NCBI RefSeq assembly: GCF_002933815.1
Contig: NZ_BEYR01000003.1
Span: 62,001-126,000, forward strand
Source of the DNA: Sphingobacterium sp. HMA12
Lineage (GTDB): Bacteria > Bacteroidota > Bacteroidia > Sphingobacteriales > Sphingobacteriaceae
Length of the DNA stretch: 64,000 nt
Reading direction: 5' to 3'
This document shows positions 37,091-46,136 of the stretch, piece after piece. The notes beneath the pieces are model-generated. The model was not told the DNA's origin, did not search any database, and was given only the letters and a program-made list of their open reading frames with translations. Made by a program: the position numbers and the translations under genes. How positions within the stretch are numbered: position 1 is the stretch's first letter; the number at the start of each line of letters is the position of its first letter.

Positions 37091-37153
37091 GAGTTACTTA
37101 GTCCTCGGCGGCCCACCTAATCCGTATAATTACGCTGGAGCTCAGGTAAGTTC
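37091..37153. repeat. Inverted-repeat element 2 (REP-like), diverged copy
   Basis: The sequence shares with element 1 the loop core CCTA-ATCCGTAT and the right arm (GCTGGAGCTCAGGTAAGTT versus GAAGCTGGGGTAAGTT). The left arm GAGTTACTTAGTCCTCGGCG pairs imperfectly. Two diverged copies of one palindromic element about 60 bases apart. Confidence 0.5.
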
Positions 37154-37196
37154 TTTATTTCCGATGGACAGATTAGTCTTGTTTCTGCTAGCGTCT

Positions 37197-37379
37197 TTAA
37201 TGCGCACTCATAAAATAATAGATCAAATAAAATACAATCAGTACACAAACTGCAATAATTAATGTGCGTTTGATATTGCGGCCTGCAGGTGCATCGTCTT
37301 TTTCTTCAATCGCTACATCGGGTAATTTCTCCTCCTGTTTTTCCTTGCTATGCTCGGGGGTATCGAATTGATTTTCCAT
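37197..37379 (-). CDS. 60-residue single-pass membrane protein
   Basis: ATG at 37379 (MENQFDTPEH). The N-terminal 35 residues are charged, rich in E, K and D, and one C-terminal TM helix (RTLIIAVCVLIVFYLIYYF) anchors the protein. Longer reading of the frame to 37442 has no support. Small tail-anchored protein of unknown role. The gap to the isomerase gene on the other strand is 257 bases. Confidence 0.55.
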   Translation of the reverse strand: MENQFDTPEHSKEKQEEKLPDVAIEEKDDAPAGRNIKRTLIIAVCVLIVFYLIYYFMSAH

Positions 37380-37636
37380 CTTTTTTATTTGTTGTCCTAT
37401 ATGTAGAACAAGTTTGGTGGGTAAATCGTTTAATATGTTCAATTTTTTGCAAGAAAAAAGACTCCTCTGACCTTGGAAAATAGAGCGGTGTGAATAAATA
37501 AAAGTCCAAAAGCGTTGCGTTTTTTAGAGTATTTGCATACATTGCAGCTGCACTTAACACGAATAAACCTAAACAACCCGTAAACGTATGTTTACCATAA
37601 CTTTCGTGTTGGATAGGTCGGTAATAAATAAAACAC

Positions 37637-38524
37637 ATGAAAAGAAGAACGCTTATCGGATCATTCATGGCTGGCTGTATGCTATTGGCCATCAATCCGA
37701 CTTTTGCGCAACAGAAAGCCGCAAAAAAAGAAATTGGTCTGCAGTTGTACTCCGTACGTGAGGAAATCAGCAAGAACCCAAATTTCGATCAAATTTTACA
37801 AAAGATCGCTGCACTTGGGTACACAGGGGTGGAAGCTGCTGGTTATAATGAGGGCAAGCTATACAATCTGAGTCCACAGGAATTTAAAACCAAAGTGGAA
37901 AAAGCAGGAATGAAGGTACTTTCTTCCCATGCAACAAAAACACTGTCTGCGCAGGAGCTTGCCTCCGGAGATTTCTCCGAATCCCTGAAATGGTGGGACC
38001 AATGTATTGCTACCCACAAGGCCGCTGGAATGAAATATATTGTAACACCTTGGATGGATGTGCCTAAGACACTCAAAGACTTGGAAACACAGTGTCGGTA
38101 CCTGGATGCTGTAGGTGCAAAATGCCGTGAACAGGGATTGCTTTATGGATACCACAACCACGCTCATGAATTCAAAAAGGTTGAAGATAAAGTCATGTAC
38201 GACTACATGCTGGAGCATACCAATCCCGAAAATGTATTTTTCGAAATGGATGTCTACTGGGCAGTAATCGGTGATGTCAGTCCGGTTGATTACTTCAACA
38301 AATACGCCGGTAGATTTAAAGCTTTGCATATTAAAGACCATCGTGAAATCGGGCAAAGCGGAATGGTCGGATTTGATGCGATCTTTAACAATGTTAAAAC
38401 AGGCGGGCTGAAATATTTGTTTGTTGAACTGGAAGAAACACACAATGATATTTATACAGGTCTTGAGCAAAGTATTGATTACCTGAAAAAAGCTCCTTTT
38501 GTACAGGCCAGCTATTCTAAATAG
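37637..38524 (+). CDS. Secreted sugar phosphate isomerase/epimerase-like TIM barrel
   Basis: 295 residues with a signal peptide (MKRRTLIGSFMAGCMLLAIN, then FAQQ) and an AP-endonuclease-2 type TIM barrel. Metal-site residues fit YHNHAHEF (about 170-177), FFEMDVYWAVIGD (about 197) and ALHIKDH (about 231). KEIGLQLYSVREEI opens the barrel. The family isomerises or epimerises sugars or 3-keto sugars in the periplasm of Bacteroidota; the substrate is unknown. Confidence 0.88.
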   Translation: MKRRTLIGSFMAGCMLLAINPTFAQQKAAKKEIGLQLYSVREEISKNPNFDQILQKIAALGYTGVEAAGYNEGKLYNLSPQEFKTKVEKAGMKVLSSHATKTLSAQELASGDFSESLKWWDQCIATHKAAGMKYIVTPWMDVPKTLKDLETQCRYLDAVGAKCREQGLLYGYHNHAHEFKKVEDKVMYDYMLEHTNPENVFFEMDVYWAVIGDVSPVDYFNKYAGRFKALHIKDHREIGQSGMVGFDAIFNNVKTGGLKYLFVELEETHNDIYTGLEQSIDYLKKAPFVQASYSK

Positions 38525-38642
38525 CCATTAATCGGGAGAAAATTGACGATGCTGAGACAATTGTCCGGTTGATAGATTTATTATTTTTCGTTAACTTGAA
38601 TGTATAAAAAAGGGATTTTTTAATCGTATTAAAACGGAAAAT

Positions 38643-39461
38643 ATGAAACGGATTATTGTTGCTACAGACTATGCTGAAGAGGCGGAACATGCCCTCAAAT
38701 TTATACTCGAAGTTTTTGCGGGTAAAAAATATGAGATTGTCTTGTTTTCGTTGCAGAACCCTTCGATACATGCGATGAATGCACGTCTTTCTCCCGATTC
38801 TATGTTCAAAATTTTTGAACATCAAAACAAGATTCTAACCCATAAAGCGGAGGGTATCACGCGGCAAAGTGGAGTTCCTGCTGTTCCTTATCTGGCAACG
38901 GGTTTGTTCTATGATCAGATTACAAAATGTATTCAGGAGACGGGTGCAGACCTTCTTGTCATGGGTATGGCCAAACGATCGTTTGACCAGGATATGTTGG
39001 GTAATACAACCACGGCGGCCATCAGTAAACTAAAAATTCCTATACTCTCTGTTCCGCTTGGGGCACAATTTAGCGGACTTAAGCATATCCTCTTTGCCTG
39101 CGACATCGTACGTGGGGTACAAAAAGAGATCCTTGAAAAAGTGAAAGATTTCGCGGCTGACTTTAATGCTGTATTGGAAGTGCTTAATATCCGTAAAACT
39201 GTTGAGCAACTTAACGAGGAAAAGGGAAGCGAAACCCGCGCGGCAATCGGCGACGTCATGGGCATCGTCAGCTACTACTATAAAAATGTAACGTCCAATG
39301 AGGTGGTCAAAGCTATCCGTGATGAGGTCAAGGAAAGCGATACTGATCTATTGGTCATGATCCCCTATAAATATGGTTTCTGGAGCTCACTGACGCATCG
39401 GAGCAAAACGCGCATGATGGCCTCAGGCCTGGATGTGCCGCTGCTGACCATCTCCATATAG
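38643..39461 (+). CDS. Universal stress protein, tandem UspA domains
   Basis: 272 residues forming two UspA folds (about 1-140 and 145-272). The first ends with DLLVMGMAKRSFDQDMLGNTTT, like the ATP-binding GxxG-x9-GS/T site but partly altered. The second opens KHILFACDIVRG and is less conserved. Cytoplasmic stress adaptation is the family role. It starts 118 bases after the isomerase on the same strand but is probably separate. Confidence 0.88.
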   Translation: MKRIIVATDYAEEAEHALKFILEVFAGKKYEIVLFSLQNPSIHAMNARLSPDSMFKIFEHQNKILTHKAEGITRQSGVPAVPYLATGLFYDQITKCIQETGADLLVMGMAKRSFDQDMLGNTTTAAISKLKIPILSVPLGAQFSGLKHILFACDIVRGVQKEILEKVKDFAADFNAVLEVLNIRKTVEQLNEEKGSETRAAIGDVMGIVSYYYKNVTSNEVVKAIRDEVKESDTDLLVMIPYKYGFWSSLTHRSKTRMMASGLDVPLLTISI

Positions 39462-39482
39462 CTGCTGGGCTGATCTTGTGGA

Positions 39483-40961
39483 TTATTGATAGTGTCTATA
39501 AAACTTATTGTTAAAGAGTTCCGAAGGATCGTATTTCATTTTAGTTTTGAAAAAATTGTCTGCTTGTGGATAGGCTTTTCTCATTTTGTCTTTTGCGATA
39601 TGTAGGCGATAGGGGAGATAGTATGTCCCCTCGTTTTTAATGGCCACATCTACCAGAAGATTCGTGAGACTATACATATCCGCCTCTTGTTGGGCTGTTT
39701 TTTTCTGATTGAATAAGAGCACAAAGCCAAATACATCTTCTCGGGCATAATTCAAATAAGCGTCATGGTCCCGATTGACAGCGCGGATGGTAATGTTCAG
39801 CAAATCCAGTTTGGATTTTAATAAAATGGGTTTTATGTCCTGAATGAAATTCATGAAATTCCGTTCAGGGATAAAGTATTCGTGCAGTAAATCCGTCGAT
39901 GTGGTATCCTTGTTTTCGATCAAGGAGACCTGACTATCCATGATCTCATTTCGGGTAAATGTAAGATGCCGTGCAGGAATGGCAGAAGATGTTTCAAGAT
40001 CCCAGCGGAGCCGCTTTCCATACTCGCTATTGACGCTACCCCTGAATATCAGTCTTTTGGTCTTTTCAATTTTCTTTTCCTGTCGGAATAGCGGTATCGG
40101 CGGTTCTTCTGCCCGCTCGAAATAATTGAGTGTAGCTTCCCCCAGAAAGTGTTTTTTGGAAACGCGTAACCGCCCAAAAACCAGATCTACTTTTGGATTG
40201 TCAAGAATATATTTTTTATAATACTTTGTATAATTTTCAGGCGCTAAGTTGACGTAATGATATTTTAGGGACTGATTGTTGGCAACTTTGAGCTTAACAT
40301 CGAGTATAATACCGAATAGGCCATATCCACCAAGCACATGATGAAACAGTTCAGTGTTCTGTTCACGACTGCAATGGAGGACCTGCCCTTGGGCATTCAT
40401 TAATGTGAAGGAAAGTACGCTGGAAGCTAAAGGTGGCGAATTTTTTTGCCATCCATGTCCATTGACACTCAGTGATCCGCCAACAGAAAATGAACTAAAG
40501 GCTTGCATCACCGCAATTGATTTACCATAACGGTCTAAATAGTGAATGGCATCAGTCCAAAGTGCGCCTGAACCGATAGTCAGTATATTATTTACCGTGT
40601 CAAGCTGCATGTGATTGTAAGGAAGCATATTGATCACTATACCATCGGGATACATCGTATGCCCGCCCATGCTGTGACGGGCTCCCGCCAACGCTATTTT
40701 TAACCCCTTCGTATTGGCATAATGCAGAATGTGCCGCAATTGATTTTCAATTGCCGACCTGTCTTTTGGTATAGCAATGATGGTATCGACGCTAGTCAGG
40801 TTGAGTGTGCTGGCATCATCCACATGCCGCGCAGGAAGCACCCTGTGATTATCTGTTTCTCGCCATTTGGTTCTAAGGAGATGGATCATGGGAAATGCAA
40901 CAACCACTAAAAGAATAAGCAGGATCAGAAATGAATAACGTCTGGTTTTTTGGGTTGCCAA
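39483..40961 (-). CDS. FAD-binding (VAO family) oxidoreductase with N-terminal TM anchor
   Basis: 492 residues. An N-terminal TM helix (SFLILLILLVVVAFPMIHLL) precedes an FAD_binding_4 domain (about 60-240) with ALAGARHSMGGHTMYPDGIV, SFSVGGSLSVNGHGW and HHVLGGYGLFGIILDVKLKV. The C-terminal half resembles D-arabinono-lactone/alditol oxidases. The start codon is TTG at 40961, because the next ATG would remove the anchor and the stop upstream rules out an extension. Likely oxidises a polyol or sugar lactone. Confidence 0.85.
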   Translation of the reverse strand: MATQKTRRYSFLILLILLVVVAFPMIHLLRTKWRETDNHRVLPARHVDDASTLNLTSVDTIIAIPKDRSAIENQLRHILHYANTKGLKIALAGARHSMGGHTMYPDGIVINMLPYNHMQLDTVNNILTIGSGALWTDAIHYLDRYGKSIAVMQAFSSFSVGGSLSVNGHGWQKNSPPLASSVLSFTLMNAQGQVLHCSREQNTELFHHVLGGYGLFGIILDVKLKVANNQSLKYHYVNLAPENYTKYYKKYILDNPKVDLVFGRLRVSKKHFLGEATLNYFERAEEPPIPLFRQEKKIEKTKRLIFRGSVNSEYGKRLRWDLETSSAIPARHLTFTRNEIMDSQVSLIENKDTTSTDLLHEYFIPERNFMNFIQDIKPILLKSKLDLLNITIRAVNRDHDAYLNYAREDVFGFVLLFNQKKTAQQEADMYSLTNLLVDVAIKNEGTYYLPYRLHIAKDKMRKAYPQADNFFKTKMKYDPSELFNNKFYRHYQ

Positions 40962-40985
40962 AATAATATAAATTTATAATAAGCT

Positions 40986-41426
40986 TTATTGCAGAAGTGG
41001 TAAAATTTTGTTCCAGACCTGCTGGTAAATCTTATCATCTCGAATGATGCCTTTATTTTCGTCGTAATAATTGGGAGAATCAAAGCTTCCGCCTCTACGG
41101 CGTTCGATCAGGAATATATTGAGGACAATTTTAGCTGTTCTATCGGATAAGGGACTAACCAAAAAATTGGAAATTTTTGTATCGCCTTCATTACTAAATA
41201 ATCCTGTGTTTTTGTTGTATACACTTGTCTGGATAAAACCCGAAGGACGGTCTAATTTAGCAATATAATAGCCGCTTTCATGAAGAGCCTGTACAATTTT
41301 CGTATAGGCAGAATCTGCGGGAACCATGATGGTCTTGGTCCGCTCCGGATTTTGGGCTGAGGCTGGATTGATCCAAAAGAATATAGAAAGAAGCGGCAAT
41401 AGCAATGTACGTGATCGTGGAGTCAT
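40986..41426 (-). CDS. Secreted protein, unknown function
   Basis: 146 residues with a signal peptide (RTLLLPLLSIFFWINPASAQ). The mature protein looks alpha/beta, with a Tyr/Asn-rich segment near the end (FDSPNYYDENKG). I do not recognise the family. It lies 24 bases before the FAD oxidase start on the same strand, so co-transcription with it is likely. Confidence 0.65.
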   Translation of the reverse strand: MTPRSRTLLLPLLSIFFWINPASAQNPERTKTIMVPADSAYTKIVQALHESGYYIAKLDRPSGFIQTSVYNKNTGLFSNEGDTKISNFLVSPLSDRTAKIVLNIFLIERRRGGSFDSPNYYDENKGIIRDDKIYQQVWNKILPLLQ

Positions 41427-41488
41427 ACCTGTAGCTTTGATAATTACTTAAAGCTAATGATTTTTCTCTTGAAAGCCAATTGTGTGAC

Positions 41489-41992
41489 TTAACTTATCCT
41501 TTTACCTAATATTTTTAAACTCCGTTCTACACCGTCCAGCGTAGCGATATTGGGAAGATTCGCCCATTCCTGGAATCCCATTTTTTCAAATAGCGTAATG
41601 CTCGGGACATTGTGCGCAAAGATGAAGCCTAATAAGGAATGTACTCCGAGTGCCGGAGCTTTGTCTATGCAATATTGAAGAATTTGTTTACCCAGTCCAC
41701 GGCCCCGTTGCCTTTCATCCAGGTAAATGCTGATCTCTACCGTGGCATCGTAGGCCGGCCGGCCGTAGAACGACTGAAAACTCACCCAGCCTAGGATAGT
41801 GTTATTTTCGTCCTCTACCAACCAAAGCGGTCTTTTGGACGGACTATGCTCGTCAAACCATTTCTGTCTACTTTCTACTGACACTGGATTGGTGTCGGCT
41901 GTGACCATTCTTGATGCAATGGTCGTGTTGTATATGGCTACGATAAAAGGTAGATCTTCTTGTCTGGCGTCACGAAATGTTAATTGGCTCAT
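41489..41992 (-). CDS. GNAT N-acetyltransferase, phosphinothricin-acetyltransferase-like
   Basis: 167 residues from the ATG at 41992; the longer frame to 42175 adds 61 residues unlike the family. DERQRGRGLGKQILQYCID is the acetyl-CoA loop, and LGFIFAHNVPSITLFEKMGF is the C-terminal signature of the PAT/MddA group, which acetylates phosphinothricin, methionine derivatives or similar amines. Which one applies here is unknown. Confidence 0.85.
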   Translation of the reverse strand: MSQLTFRDARQEDLPFIVAIYNTTIASRMVTADTNPVSVESRQKWFDEHSPSKRPLWLVEDENNTILGWVSFQSFYGRPAYDATVEISIYLDERQRGRGLGKQILQYCIDKAPALGVHSLLGFIFAHNVPSITLFEKMGFQEWANLPNIATLDGVERSLKILGKRIS

Positions 41993-42309
41993 CTTACATG
42001 TTATTTTAGAACTAAAGTCAAAAATATCAGTTTTACCATATAGTTGATGCTTTTTGTCAAAGTTTTTCCTCATGATGATTGCTCTATTGTTTTTTGACAA
42101 CACACACACGATTGCTATACAGACTGATTCTGAAATATTTTGAGTAAACCCTGTTCTATTATTGGCTTTATGCAAGTTGACCTTCTCTATATGCCGTTCA
42201 AAAAACTCATTTACGTGCGATGTATTGGAATTGCCAGCTTATAAGGGCAAAAATTACACTAATTTGAACAATTTTTTCGCTTGAATATGATTTAATTTTC
42301 TCATATTAG

Positions 42310-42338
42310 AGTCAGCAAATCGCTTTTGTTTGCTGACT
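42310..42338. repeat. Hairpin in the 500-base gap before the acyltransferase gene
   Basis: AGTCAGCAAA and TTTGCTGACT form a perfect 10-bp stem with a 9-base loop. It lies 158 bases before the acyltransferase ATG. No U-tract follows. I see no gene in the rest of 41993-42495. Confidence 0.4.
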
Positions 42339-42495
42339 ATAAACCTTCATACAAGAAAAAACCATATATGTTAGTTTATGATGGCTATATCTTGTGGTTT
42401 TTAATTCTTTAGACCTAGGGAATCATGGGGTGGCATGGGGAACTGAAGGATTGGCCTGCGTGCCTGCTGATTTTTTGGGATTTATCGATAGCATT

Positions 42496-43689
42496 ATGGA
42501 TCAACAACAACCTAAACAATCAATTCGAATCCGCTCAATGGATGTCATGCGTGGTATGACGCTATTTCTTATGTTATTCGTCAATGATTTATTCGCTCCT
42601 GGTGTTCCCAAGTGGATGCTGCATACGGAAGCGGATGTTGATGGCATGGGATTGGCAGATTGGGTTTTTCCAGGATTCCTTTTCATGGTAGGAATGGCTG
42701 TACCTTATGCAGTGGCCGCGCGGGAAAAGATGGGGGAGTCTGTGGGGCTTATCTTTTCCCATATTTTCATCCGCACGGCGAGTCTGATCCTGATCGGTGT
42801 ATTGATTCTGAATGGAGGCCGCGTGGATGTCGAATTGACAGGGATGTCCAATTTTTTGTGGTTAGGCTTGTTATACCTTTGCGTGTTTATGATTTGGAAT
42901 AGGTTTCCGACGACCTCTGGAAATCAGGCCTTATTTAAAGGGATACGTCTCCTTGGAATTTTCGGGATGTGTTATCTGGTCTATCGCTTTAGAGCAGCCG
43001 ATGGCAAGGGGCTGGAGATCGGCTGGTGGGGAATCTTGGGTTTGATCGGCTGGGGCTATTTCGCCGCCGCCACCACATTTGTATTAAGTAGGGGACGGCT
43101 TACTGCTGTGGGATGTGCCTGGTTGTTGTTTTTTGTTTTGAATATCTTGTCACAAACGGCGCTTAAATTGCATATTCCGATCCTCGGAAAATACCTGAAC
43201 GTGTTGTTATCGGGTAATGTGCCTAGCATTGTATTGGCTGGGACAATCATTGGAATATTGATCAAGCGGTACGCGGCTACGCCCAAACTACTTTTACGTT
43301 GGTTGCTGTTGATCGGGATCTTGTGGTTGCTTGGCGGCTTTGTACTGCGCTCCTGGTTTATATTATCCAAAATTCACGGTACGCCGAGCTGGGCGCTGCT
43401 ATGTTGCGGCATAAGTGTACTCTTATTGCTACTTATCTATTACCTCATAGATATCCGCAAGTACCATAAAGGAATATTTGTCTTTGAGGAGGCTGGTAAG
43501 AATTCGCTGACCACCTATCTTGCACCGGATTTAATTTATTTCATCTGTTGGGGATTCCAGATTCCTCTATTTTTCTATAAGCAATCAGGCCATATGGTGC
43601 TGGCAGTCGCTGGATCACTGCTTTGGGCGTTTGCCATGCTGTGGTATGCTATTTTACTTAAAAAGATGAATATCTATTTAAAACTTTAA
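42496..43689 (+). CDS. Membrane acyltransferase, DUF5009/HGSNAT-like
   Basis: 397 residues with about ten TM helices. The opening RIRSMDVMRGMTLFLMLFVND and LADWVFPGFLFMVGMAVPYA match the heparan-alpha-glucosaminide N-acetyltransferase-like group (DUF1624/DUF5009), which moves acetyl groups across the membrane onto sugars. I use the ATG at 42496; the frame extends to a GTG at 42394 with no conserved residues. It stands 93 bases before the chitinase gene on the same strand. Together they suggest amino-sugar use, which is inference. Confidence 0.85.
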   Translation: MDQQQPKQSIRIRSMDVMRGMTLFLMLFVNDLFAPGVPKWMLHTEADVDGMGLADWVFPGFLFMVGMAVPYAVAAREKMGESVGLIFSHIFIRTASLILIGVLILNGGRVDVELTGMSNFLWLGLLYLCVFMIWNRFPTTSGNQALFKGIRLLGIFGMCYLVYRFRAADGKGLEIGWWGILGLIGWGYFAAATTFVLSRGRLTAVGCAWLLFFVLNILSQTALKLHIPILGKYLNVLLSGNVPSIVLAGTIIGILIKRYAATPKLLLRWLLLIGILWLLGGFVLRSWFILSKIHGTPSWALLCCGISVLLLLLIYYLIDIRKYHKGIFVFEEAGKNSLTTYLAPDLIYFICWGFQIPLFFYKQSGHMVLAVAGSLLWAFAMLWYAILLKKMNIYLKL

Positions 43690-43782
43690 AACCTGTGGAT
43701 GATGACTCCCTGCGATGTCGTCGATCAGCTTTCATAAGGAAGTTGGTCAGTCCGGAATTGACCTCGTTAATTTTCAATCTTT

Positions 43783-44841
43783 ATGATAATGTCTATGAAA
43801 TCCAACCATCTTACAAATTCCTTAAAGCCACTTGCCTTTAGCTTTGCAGCGTTAGTTTTATTGGCAATGATCATTTGCCCCCAAAAGAGCTATGCATTTG
43901 AAAAAAATAAAAAAGTGGTTATTGCTTACGTGACTTCCTGGTCAAGCGTGATGCCGGATCCGAGGTACCTTACACATATCAATTATGCGTTTGGTCATGT
44001 AAATGATCATTTTGACGGTGTGCGCATTGACAATGAAACAAGATTAAGAAGTATCACTGACCTGAAAAAAGCGCATCCTCAGCTTAAAGTACTGCTTTCC
44101 ATTGGAGGTTGGGGAAGTGGCCGCTTTAGCGAGATGGCTGCTGATGCTACTAAACGGAAAAAATTTGCGGCCGATTGCGCGCGTGTTGTGAAAGAGTTTA
44201 AGCTTGACGGCATTGATATTGACTGGGAATACCCGACCAACTCTTCTGCCGGTATTTCCGCGACGGAATCGGATACAGAAAATTTTACGTTGCTAATGCG
44301 GGATATTCGTAAGGCCATCGGTAGGAAAAAGTTATTGACACTGGCTTCTGTATCAAGTGGTCAGTATATCGCATTCGACCAGATTAAAAACGACGTGGAT
44401 TTTGTGAATATCATGACCTATGATTCGGGCAATCCTCCTTATCATCATGCGAGTCTGCATCGTTCATCTTTATCGGGGCGCACGACCTGTGCTGAGGCCG
44501 TTAAGGCGCATATCGCTGGCGGTATGCCTGCCGAAAAGCTGGTGCTTGGCATTCCATTTTATGGACGCGGAAATAAAACCGATATCAAAGGTTTTATCGA
44601 CTATAAGGATCTCCTGGATTTGCAGGGCTTTGAACAAAAATGGGACGATGAAGCGAAAGCACATTATCTGGTCAACACACAGGGGGCACTCGTATTAACT
44701 TTTGAAACACCTGAATCCATCGCCATGAAATGTGATTATGTGCATGAACAGGGATTACTAGGTGCGATGTATTGGGAATATGCCGGTGATACCGAAGGAG
44801 GCATACTGCGAGATGCGGTGTATAAGGGTATTATACGTTGA
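43783..44841 (+). CDS. GH18 chitinase / endo-N-acetylglucosaminidase
   Basis: 352 residues. A signal peptide (about 1-38) precedes a single GH18 barrel. The catalytic motif DGIDIDWE has the acid at Glu149, LLSIGGWG is the preceding SxGG strand, and MYWEYAGD supplies the final Trp. No carbohydrate-binding module is attached. It cleaves beta-1,4-GlcNAc linkages (chitin, peptidoglycan or N-glycans). The start has several near ATGs; I kept the first. Confidence 0.92.
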   Translation: MIMSMKSNHLTNSLKPLAFSFAALVLLAMIICPQKSYAFEKNKKVVIAYVTSWSSVMPDPRYLTHINYAFGHVNDHFDGVRIDNETRLRSITDLKKAHPQLKVLLSIGGWGSGRFSEMAADATKRKKFAADCARVVKEFKLDGIDIDWEYPTNSSAGISATESDTENFTLLMRDIRKAIGRKKLLTLASVSSGQYIAFDQIKNDVDFVNIMTYDSGNPPYHHASLHRSSLSGRTTCAEAVKAHIAGGMPAEKLVLGIPFYGRGNKTDIKGFIDYKDLLDLQGFEQKWDDEAKAHYLVNTQGALVLTFETPESIAMKCDYVHEQGLLGAMYWEYAGDTEGGILRDAVYKGIIR

Positions 44842-44867
44842 TATTAAGCCTTCTAAAAATCGTGAAA

Positions 44868-44923
44868 ACCGAAATTACTGACCTATCTATAAGCTCCTTG
44901 CTTGATGATGCAGTAATTTCGGT
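44868..44923. terminator. 13-bp inverted repeat between chitinase and Gfo/Idh genes
   Basis: ACCGAAATTACTG and CAGTAATTTCGGT are perfect inverted copies around a 30-base spacer, 27 bases past the chitinase stop and 42 bases past the convergent Gfo/Idh stop. It may be a shared 3'-end structure; no U-tract was seen. Confidence 0.4.
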
Positions 44924-44964
44924 CAGGGAATCGATTGTTGAGGTCTATGTCGTTGTGCTGATGA

Positions 44965-46116
44965 TCAGAATGCTGTCCATTTTTGACTGGACTGTCCAGA
45001 GGCTATCACTGTTTCGATAAATTTCATTCCCCTTGCTCCGTCTGCTACCGTAGGAAAATCCAACATAGCTTCGGTAGGGCTGGTACCATTCAAGTTTGCG
45101 AGAATTGTAGCTGAAAAATTTCTGTAGATATTGGCAAATGCTTCGATATAACCTTCTGGATGTCCGGCCGGTAAGCGAGTGTTTTGCCGGGCGAGGGAGG
45201 AAAGGTATTGTTGTCCTGCACGGAATATTTGTGCTGGTTCATTGAGCCATTTTAGTAGAAGGGTATTTGGATCTTGCTGATTCCATTCTAAACCAGCTTT
45301 CTCACCGTATATCCGTATTTTTAAAGCATTTTCTTCGCCTGCCGCTACCTGTGAGGCTGAGAGCACTCCTGTCGCATCATTTTCAAATCTCAGTAGGACA
45401 TTTCCGTCATCTTCCAATCGTCTTCCCACAACGACGGTCCGCAGATCGGCACATATCTGAGTTATTTTTAGTCCGGAAATATATTCAGCCAAATGGGCGG
45501 CATGCGTTCCGATATCCCCCATGCAACTGCTCAATCCACCTTTTTCGGGATCTGTCCTCCAGGCAGCAAGTGGGGATTCTCTCTCGATTAACGTGCTCAG
45601 CCAGCCCTGTGGATATTCGACCATGATTTTACGGATATTGCCAAGTTTGCCTTCGCGTATCAGCTGGCGTGCCTGTTTGACCATGGGGTATGCCGAATAG
45701 GTATAGGTGACACAAAGCAGCAGTCCTGTTTCATTGATTTTTTGCTGTAATAATTCCGCTTCTTTGAGTGTAAATGTCATGGGCTTTTCGAGCAGTACAT
45801 GAAATCCATGTGCCAGGGCAAGCATGGCTGGCTCAAAATGGGCAACATTTGGGGTTACAATGCTTACAAAATGCATCCGTTCGCCAGGTGGCAGCTGACT
45901 TTCAAGCAGGATCATTTCCTGAAAATTTGCATAGATTCGATCCGTGGGGAGCGAAAGTAGTTCTCCAGATTCCTGTGCTTTAACGGGATCGGAACTTAGT
46001 GCGCCGCAGCATAGTTCGATCTGTCCATCTATACCTGCGGCCATGCGGTGTACGGCACCAATAAAAGCATTCTTGCCGCCCCCCACCATGCCCATCCTGA
46101 TTTTTCTAATTTCCAT
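44965..46116 (-). CDS. Gfo/Idh/MocA family NAD(P)-dependent oxidoreductase
   Basis: 383 residues. The Rossmann half opens with RMGMVGGGKNAFIGAVHRM, and VLLEKPMTFTLKEA holds the EKP motif with its catalytic Lys. The C-terminal half has GTHAAHLAEYISG, with the typical D/G-H site. It reduces or oxidises sugars or keto-sugars. Last in a four-gene minus-strand operon, 20 bases after the isomerase stop. Confidence 0.9.
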   Translation of the reverse strand: MEIRKIRMGMVGGGKNAFIGAVHRMAAGIDGQIELCCGALSSDPVKAQESGELLSLPTDRIYANFQEMILLESQLPPGERMHFVSIVTPNVAHFEPAMLALAHGFHVLLEKPMTFTLKEAELLQQKINETGLLLCVTYTYSAYPMVKQARQLIREGKLGNIRKIMVEYPQGWLSTLIERESPLAAWRTDPEKGGLSSCMGDIGTHAAHLAEYISGLKITQICADLRTVVVGRRLEDDGNVLLRFENDATGVLSASQVAAGEENALKIRIYGEKAGLEWNQQDPNTLLLKWLNEPAQIFRAGQQYLSSLARQNTRLPAGHPEGYIEAFANIYRNFSATILANLNGTSPTEAMLDFPTVADGARGMKFIETVIASGQSSQKWTAF

Positions 46117-46136
46117 AATAACTGTAGTTTAGGCTG

